NCBI GenBank assembly: GCA_037783415.1
Contig: JAZGTN010000089.1
Coordinates: 1,116,001 to 1,180,000 of the forward strand
DNA: 64,000 nucleotides
Source: Leptasterias polaris
Taxonomy: Eukaryota > Echinodermata > Asteroidea > Forcipulatida > Asteriidae
Reading direction: 5' to 3'
The notes below the pieces were generated by a model. It was given only the letters and a program-made list of their open reading frames with translations. It made no database searches and was not told the DNA's origin. This document shows, one piece after another, positions 59,101-64,000 of the stretch. How positions within the stretch are numbered: the stretch's first letter is position 1; each line of letters begins with the position of its first letter. A program made the translations under genes and the position numbers.

Positions 59101-60699
59101 TGTATTTCCACGTAATTGGTATTATCCTCAAAAAGTCAATGTTGATAATTATTTCCGTCCCGACTTTAGAATAATCCCATCTGTAGTTGCCGGTCCCAAC
59201 TTGAGACGGCCCAAATAGCTGGGATTGCCCGATAGTGATAAGCATGGATGAAGGAAATGTAGACAAAACTATACTAACGTGGCTCTCTAAAATCGTTTTT
59301 GATCCCCTCAAGTTTTTCTCTGTTTTTACCCCGACCATCTCATGCAATGTATACGAGCCACTGGTTTCCTGCTCTACTTGGTGAAAGACCAGTTTCTAGA
59401 TCACAGCTTTAAATGGGCCGTAATGCTCAAGTTGGGCTGGTCCTGACACTAGTTGGGACGATTCTGAAGTTGGAACGGAACAATGATTCCACAAAATCCA
59501 CACAGTTAATCTTGGTCAGCAATTCCACATTCTAGACATAAACAAACCATCACCCAGACTACTATTACTACTAAACTCTTGCCCTCTACGGGAAATGTCC
59601 TGTCTCTGCCAGCATTGGAGCTTCCTATTTAGAACACATAATCCATAATTTTTAAAAATAAACAATAAACCACAATATGGTAAACGCATTACCGAAAATG
59701 TATTTAACTTCTCAACATTAACGACTTCTTGACAATAAAAAAAAATAGCATCACGTATTCCTTTATTTTCAATCAATCGATCATAACCGACTCAAAAAGG
59801 GACACCTGACATTAAGAACAAAGTAACAACCTATCAATCTTACAGCAGTTTGAGCCAGACGGTTTAGATGGCGAAAACACCCCACCCCCTCACTTCAAGA
59901 ATTCACAACACACATCAACACAGACATGGTGGACTAGAGTAAAAACTACATCTCTGCAGTTTTTACTCTAATCCACCATGTCTAACACAAAGAGATATAG
60001 GGTTCATTGGATCATGAACCAGTATAAATTCCATGGCATTGGTGCATCAACCATGTCTGATATTATTATAACAATACAACACTCTCGTATGTAAAAAGTG
60101 TTTACAACAGACGTATTGTGGCACAAAATAATTCAAAATCGGAATTGCCGTTTTGGTTCCTTTGTGTTCAACCATAGAGGTAGCGAAAGGCTAAAATATT
60201 TGTCTGTACATGTCGAACAGACATGTTCAGTGTGTATTGTCGTTTTACGTGGGCTGTCTAGAAATGGTATACGCAAACATTTGAAATATGTTGATGATGG
60301 AAATTGAGTTTCCATAGTATACAATTGCAGCTTGCGATTCAATAAGAACACAACACTCTCAAAGAGTAATTATTGATGACTGTAATGTGTTGAATGTTAT
60401 ATTATTTTTTATTCTGATTTGGTTTGTTTGTTTCACTACAGTGCCTGCAATGATGTTTACCATGTTCATGCGTGAGCAAAAATTACCTAAGCATCACCTA
60501 ATGTCAACAAGAATAAATCAAAAATTTCACAAATACACAAACGTAACAACTCGTGTATGGAGAATAATTACAAGACCATGGTACGATTGCAGTTTACACG
60601 AATTTGGTTATCCAGTAAACTCACCTGCTCATTTGGTTTCCGGTCCCTGTCTGTGGACGTTGTGTGGACATCCACTCCGCTCATCATCTCTAGTAACAT
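49283..60699 (-). CDS. Coiled-coil protein with Ser/Pro repeats and RVxF motif (two coding exons)
   Basis: Minus-strand gene: exon 1 is 60699-60625, the intron about 10.5 kb, exon 2 is 50101-49283. Both splice in phase 0, giving about 297 residues. Residues 1-25 are hydrophilic (SGVDVHTTSTDRDRKPNEQ). Residues 26-149 form a long charged coiled coil (ISVLRTRLREAYDVIDDM, then LVSELMFIEGCLKKERKEI). A Ser/Pro-rich stretch follows at about 152-177 (repeated PSP; potential proline-directed kinase sites), then a basic segment (PTRRRKGF). At 249-252 RVRF, followed by an acidic run, fits the PP1-docking RVxF consensus. I do not recognise the family; a cytoskeletal or centrosomal scaffold is possible but unproven. 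Small internal exons in the intron cannot be excluded, though none is needed for phase. Confidence 0.65.
50180..53700. other. Intron of the coiled-coil gene, left part
   Basis: No additional exon could be matched in phase. A strong minus donor (CACG|GTAAGTCAC) also occurs further on, near 56,050, but the open frame before it does not fit. About 53515-53570 holds a small palindromic block around TACAGATCTGTA. Confidence 0.4.
53706..53910. repeat. Dispersed repeat family B, copy
   Basis: Colinear with 33810-34000: TTTAACTTTTTCAGTGACTG, AACAGGGATGCTTTTCGACA, GACTGGTCCTCAGGTATTTT, GGCCAGCGGACCA.AGTTAA. Confidence 0.65.
54597..55078. mobile_element. 482-bp MITE, copy 1 (Tc1/mariner-like TA site)
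   Basis: Starts GGTTTCACCCCTCTAAATAG and ends TTTAGAGTAGTGCACCC; the ends are inverted copies matching at about 17 of 22 positions. TA lies at or next to both edges. The second copy at 56358-56839 differs by a single visible substitution. The 73-residue minus ORF shared by both copies is conserved only because the copies are young. Confidence 0.8.
55446..55645 (+). repeat. G-homopolymer cluster
   Basis: Two runs of twelve or so G (near 55450 and 55604), followed by GGGGTGGGCGGGGGGTGGGC; G-quadruplex-prone. Confidence 0.7.
55711..55895 (+). repeat. Telomere-like minisatellite (GGCTAGGGTTT)n
   Basis: About nine imperfect units with spacing near 20 bp and consensus like GATGGCTAGGGTTTNGGCC. 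Each contains TAGGGTT, one register of the animal telomere repeat, separated by variable spacers. Confidence 0.8.
56358..56839. mobile_element. 482-bp MITE, copy 2
   Basis: Same orientation as 54597-55078 at an offset of exactly 1761 bp. The only difference noticed is TTTCTGGTC against TTTTTGGTC near the right end. Flanked by TA on the left and C-TA on the right. Confidence 0.8.
57414..57775 (-). repeat. Dispersed repeat family A, complete copy, minus strand
   Basis: Starts TTTAAGGTAGGGTATACCTT and ends AGATATCCTGCCTTTAA (inverted ends); internal AAAAACTTACTTGGT and TGACCAATTGAGCCCAAATT are the complement of the 36726-37106 copy. Confidence 0.75.
57776..59150. other. Intron of the coiled-coil gene, right part
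   Basis: AT-rich, no supported exon; the short ORFs at 58021-58224 and 58480-58686 have no domain. Confidence 0.4.
59153..59480. mobile_element. MITE with about 75-bp inverted ends
   Basis: Left TTCCGTCCCGACTTTAGAAT and, inverted, right TTCCGTTCCAACTTCAGAAT; further in, GGTCCCAACTTGAG pairs with CTCAAGTTGGGCTGG. No target duplication is clear. Confidence 0.65.
59922..59983. other. 26-bp hairpin with 10-nt loop
   Basis: Arms 59922-59947 and 59958-59983 match at 25 of 26 positions (a single mismatch, wobble-tolerant if read from the minus strand). Isolated, with no larger element around it recognised. Confidence 0.8.
60625..60699 (-). other. Coiled-coil gene, first coding exon
   Basis: Donor GAGCAG|GTGAGTTT is near consensus. 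An in-frame TAA lies two codons before the first ATG (60699-60697). A second pair of Met codons at 60687-60682 could be the real start, shortening the protein by four or five residues. The short upstream frame that ends at this TAA, opened by an ATG in the presumed 5'UTR, would act as an upstream ORF if transcribed. Confidence 0.6.
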
Positions 60700-61260
60700 T
60701 CCTTATCGGGTGACGAACTCTTGCCTTCCTCCCAAATCCACCTTCCCAATATCAGCTTGTTTTGAAGAAGTTTCCCTCATTGATCTGTATTTAAGAAAGC
60801 AGTGCAGTTTAGATTCCCATGTGGATCGGAGCGTACTGTGCGAGAACAGAGAGTGTTCGTTCATATATAGGTTGATCGGCAGAGCGCGACTATCGGGCGA
60901 CCTCGGCGGTGGGTAAGGTTTGAAACGGCCTTGAGCACGGCCTGCTGGTGGTGGCGTCCCGGGAATATACCTTTCGGGGCGATTCGTGCCTAGGAGCCTA
61001 CTGAATCCGCTGGAATCTAACAAGTGTTCGCTAGTACCACGACCTCGTACCAAAACAAAATTTAGCAACATGTGCTGCCCACACAAACATGAGTTGGCGC
61101 TGTTGGACGGCCAAAAGCCCCCGGACGGTGCCGGAGAGAGGACGGTCGGTGCTCGAGGGTCCGTGCCGATGCTTCCCGCTGTAAATATTTTCCTTTATTC
61201 ATGCACTGACCATGTGTGGGTGGATCTAACTATCAAACTAATTGGAGAGTTGATACCGAG
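60700..61260. promoter_or_regulatory. GC/CpG-rich block at the 5' end of the coiled-coil gene
   Basis: The most GC- and CpG-rich several hundred bases in the window (many CG, e.g. CGGGCGACCTCGGCGG). Overlapping ORFs on both strands here follow from the low stop-codon density. Confidence 0.4.
60863..60870 (-). promoter_or_regulatory. TATA-like box for the coiled-coil gene
   Basis: CTATATATG on the minus strand lies about 165 bp before the ATG, next to a locally GC- and CpG-rich block at about 60860-61180, the kind of sequence seen at promoters. The start site would fall near 60,835. The motif is nearly palindromic, so plus-strand use (with a donor-like GGTGG|GTAAGG at 60914) is possible. Confidence 0.35.
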
Positions 61261-62144
61261 CTAATGAGGCCAAAGGGTGAAAACAAAATCAAGTTGTCGC
61301 AGTCATCCAGAAATCTACCAACCTCGTTCCGCGAAAGTTGAAGAGCACACAACCCTCATTATCTTCCTTTCTCTATGCCCTATACAGACGATACCCGAGT
61401 GTAGCATTTACCAATCAGATGCAATGCTTAGTGAACCGGTAGGTTCATTGTACCGTAAGCGCTGACTGCGACGGTTTGATTGACGTATGAATATAGCCAT
61501 TTGTTGACATCCATTACGTCATGACTTAAATCATTACATTACGCATTGGTGTAATTTGTAAGACAAACACAACATTTTTTGCTTTACGTGTTGACTGCAA
61601 TAAGTAAGCATTAGATTCCAGTAAAGGCATCCCCTTGTCAGCAATGTAAATAGGCCTATGCCACAGGTTGTCTTCTCAGTGCTTATTGTACATTACATAG
61701 CCATTATTACTAAATGAAGTACCTCTTACCCTTTCCCTTGAGGCAAGCTCGCTGCTGCTAAATTAAGTTAAACAACGAAGCCTCTCAAAAACAGAAACCA
61801 GGACAAATTTTCTCAGACTACCGCTCCTTTTTCTCACGTTCTCCGTAGATATGAATGCGGATCACATCACCAGTTCATCTTCAGCGAATAAAACGGATGA
61901 GTCAGAGCTTAGTCGGAACAGAGGAATCAAAGTCACGCATAGTAGATCTACGGGTGGTGATTCAGCCAATGTAATGAACATGCTCTCGATATCTGCAACA
62001 ATATTTTGCTTAATGTACAACCTTCCTCCATGGTACAACGTACATCTGTCCTTACTCATGAATGCATATCATGTACATGCATGTATTCACACTGCACTTT
62101 TTTGTTAGTACAGACATGACATTGCAACTCTTCTACATAAAATA
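61261..62144. other. Upstream flank; one exon-like plus-strand stretch
   Basis: At 61850 a pyrimidine-rich tract ending TTCTCCGTAG is followed by ATATGAATGC and about 40 hydrophilic codons (SSSSANKTDESELSRNRG). No good donor follows. It could be an early exon of a plus-strand gene leaving the window; weak. Confidence 0.2.
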
Positions 62145-62242
62145 TACATTAATGTAAATAAATATACATTAATGTACATGTACTGTACACATCTACATTA
62201 ATGTAAATAAATATACATTAATGTACATGTACTGTACACATC
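62145..62242. repeat. Perfect 49-bp tandem duplication
   Basis: 62145-62193 and 62194-62242 appear identical. Each unit has TACATTAATGTA palindromes and GTACATGTAC / TGTACA palindromes, so it is rich in self-complementary words. Confidence 0.9.
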
Positions 62243-63240
62243 TTATAGTTAGATCAATGGATTAGGATTGACCGGGATTGTGGGAAGTACTGAGCCACTT
62301 CCCTCCCATGAATAGCTCTAGTGGCGTTCATTCACCATTTACCACCTTTGACAAGTTGACAAGCTGCGAACAACTACAAATATCTGTAAAATATCAACAA
62401 ACCTTTGAATTTTGGAACGCAGATAACGTCTGGAAATATCTTTATGAAGGTTATGGGTTTGGGTTTCGGTGCGAACACTTCATGTGATGCATTCTTAACA
62501 TGGAATAAAAGAGGTGTACAGAATTTAGGAAAAAATAAAAGACGACATTCAAATCTGCAAATGACAATCATACATGATAAAAACTCCAATCAGTTGAAAT
62601 TGTCGAGCTTTATATAAAATCTACAATAACCGGCACATTTTGCAGATTATGCTTTTTTTCTCAACAGAACTACTGTGTGAAAGTCAAACAGAGCATTATG
62701 AAGGGGGGAAACCAAACCCAATACTCTCCGTTACAGTTCACCAACGTCTGCATCAATGTTGAACACAAATTAACCAACATTCCGTTTAATTACATCATGC
62801 AACAAATTGGCGCCAAATGAGCCTTCATAACAAAATCGTTCTGTCGAAATCTGGCTTTTGACTAACTCAATTCAAATTGGAGTTTACAGACGTCCATTAA
62901 CAGTTCATGTAAACCTACGATACAGCATTTTGTTTTTAACTCATTCAAAATGGACCTAAACTGAGGCTTGGATGTCAAAATAGTCAGATCCCTTCATGTA
63001 ACAAGAACTAATGTCAGTATTGCTATTGCACACAGGGTACAAGAGAACAGGATGTTGACATCAACAAACCATTCTTAGCTATACCAAAAATAGAGCACGT
63101 GAAAAAGACTTTGAAAATGAGGTTAATTAACTCATATCCCCTAAACCAGAGCGATATATACCAAACTGCTTTTAGCCTTTATTTGTTTTGGTAACAACTC
63201 AACACACAATCCAGACGCCCAGAATGCAAACAGTACTCCA
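62243..63240. other. Noncoding
   Basis: Nothing recognised; short ORFs only. Confidence 0.4.
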
Positions 63241-63470
63241 CTTTAAAGGGACACGTTGCCTTCGGATTGGGCGCTTTGGGCTATAACAAGCGTTTGATGT
63301 GAAATGAACACGGTCGGAAAGATGTTTTAAAAGTAGAATAGTAGAAAAGTAGAATCCACACAAACATTCCTCAAAACTGTGTGGTTTTCCTTTTATTCGT
63401 GAACTAACACGGTCCGCCATTTATGGGAGTCAAGATTTTGACTCCCATAAATGGCCGACGTGTTCCTACT
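63241..63470. repeat. Dispersed repeat with terminal hairpin
   Basis: CTTTAAAGGGACACGTTGCC to the hairpin 63406-63433 / 63438-63464, whose arms (CCATTTATGGGAGTCAA and complement) match apart from one or two small indels, with the 4-nt loop GATT. I recall similar sequence as a common dispersed repeat in echinoderms; that is memory, not a search. Confidence 0.55.
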
Positions 63471-63727
63471 AGTCTTATTTCTAGTCGTAAAATGATGATC
63501 AGAGTGCTGCTGTGATGTGCCGTGTCTAAGTCCTCATCCCTCCTGTCCACAATAAACATTTGGTATAAACAACACCGGTTGTTTCTCTCGGTTAGTCCCA
63601 TGACAGTTTTCTTACCCTGATTGACGAGGTTTCTTCTTTTTGGACACGTCTTAAATCTGTTTTTTGTGGCGATCCATTTTGACATATGAACGGTGTAGGT
63701 GTTTACATACACGTTCATACAAACCGA

Positions 63728-63945
63728 GCTACCTGAAGCTACGCCGCGTATTCGCGGAATAACCAGTCACATATATTCCGAAAACAGAATACATGCAACA
63801 CAGGGAGGTGAACAGACGAGCAATTTGTACTCACATCCCTGTACTGCATGTGTTCTATTTTTCAGAATATGCGGCTGGTTATTCCGCGAATACGCGGCTG
63901 GCAATTTCGGGCCCAATACTGTGCTAGCTTCAGAGGTAGAGAATG
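63728..63945. mobile_element. Palindromic MITE with CCGCGTATTCGCGGAATAAC arms
   Basis: Arms of about 58 bp (63737-63795 and 63838-63896) around a central spacer. An outer inverted pair (GCTACCTGAAGCTA / TAGCTTCAGAGGTAG) brackets them, with about 25 extra bases on the right side. The arm itself contains the palindrome CCGCGTATTCGCGG-like core. Confidence 0.75.
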
Positions 63946-64000
63946 GTATGTTACCCAGGGTTCATCTGATAGGTTTACCAGGCCCTGGCTACGGCAACAG

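Noticed and set aside
60703..61086. 127-residue minus ORF over the CpG block as the start of the coiled-coil protein
   Set aside because: It reads through the presumed 5'UTR and stops (TAA) two codons before the supported start; better explained by low stop density in GC-rich promoter DNA.
1..64000. CRISPR array, prokaryotic operon or phage content
   Set aside because: Tandem repeats seen lack unique equal-length spacers; genes have introns, SINEs and LINEs are present, so the DNA is animal.

Overview
This is eukaryotic, AT-rich, intron-containing DNA from an animal, most likely a marine deuterostome and probably an echinoderm (sea-star-like). The reasons are small C-type lectin genes in tandem, CR1- and L2-type LINEs (one with a virus-like 2A motif of the kind known from sea urchin retrotransposons), tRNA-derived SINEs, many foldback MITEs, and a split gene matching the vertebrate C1orf21 family. 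The species assignment is inference. There are no prokaryotic genes, operons, CRISPR arrays or rRNA genes.

Layout. (1) 1-8.9 kb holds a minus-strand gene in five coding exons, recovered from splice signals and reading phase. It encodes a 140-residue protein starting MGC (predicted lipid anchor) whose C-terminus resembles C1orf21; its introns carry MITEs, a 63-bp tandem array and a LINE tail. (2) 9.7-14.2 kb holds two secreted C-type-lectin-like genes in a tandem duplication of about 2.74 kb. Almost all of their coding differences change the protein. (3) 14-24 kb is noncoding, with MITEs, SINE-like pieces, an L2 fragment, and a dispersed repeat interrupted by a Harbinger-like MITE. (4) 24.3-29.5 kb is a nearly full-length CR1-group LINE (signal-like N-terminus, 2A, PHD-type zinc finger, endonuclease, reverse transcriptase) split by a 948-bp L2-type LINE. 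The insertion kept the frame and created a chimeric 1114-residue ORF. (5) 29.5-40 kb is repeat-rich with no supported gene. (6) 40.4-43.4 kb contains an inverted-ended element with an internal 25-bp hairpin, then a 1.9-kb tandem array of foldback elements with a candidate 9-bp target duplication. (7) 49.3-60.9 kb holds a second split minus-strand gene: a short first exon near 60.66 kb and a large last exon at 49.3-50.1 kb, encoding a coiled-coil protein of about 297 residues with Ser/Pro repeats and an RVxF-type PP1-docking motif. Its 10.5-kb intron holds twin 482-bp MITEs and a telomere-like minisatellite. (8) 61-64 kb is noncoding, with tandem repeats and palindromes.

The host genes (C1orf21-like, two lectins, coiled-coil protein) show no sign of acting together. 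Most of the window is mobile-element history. All coordinates and comparisons were made by eye; no alignment or database search was run.
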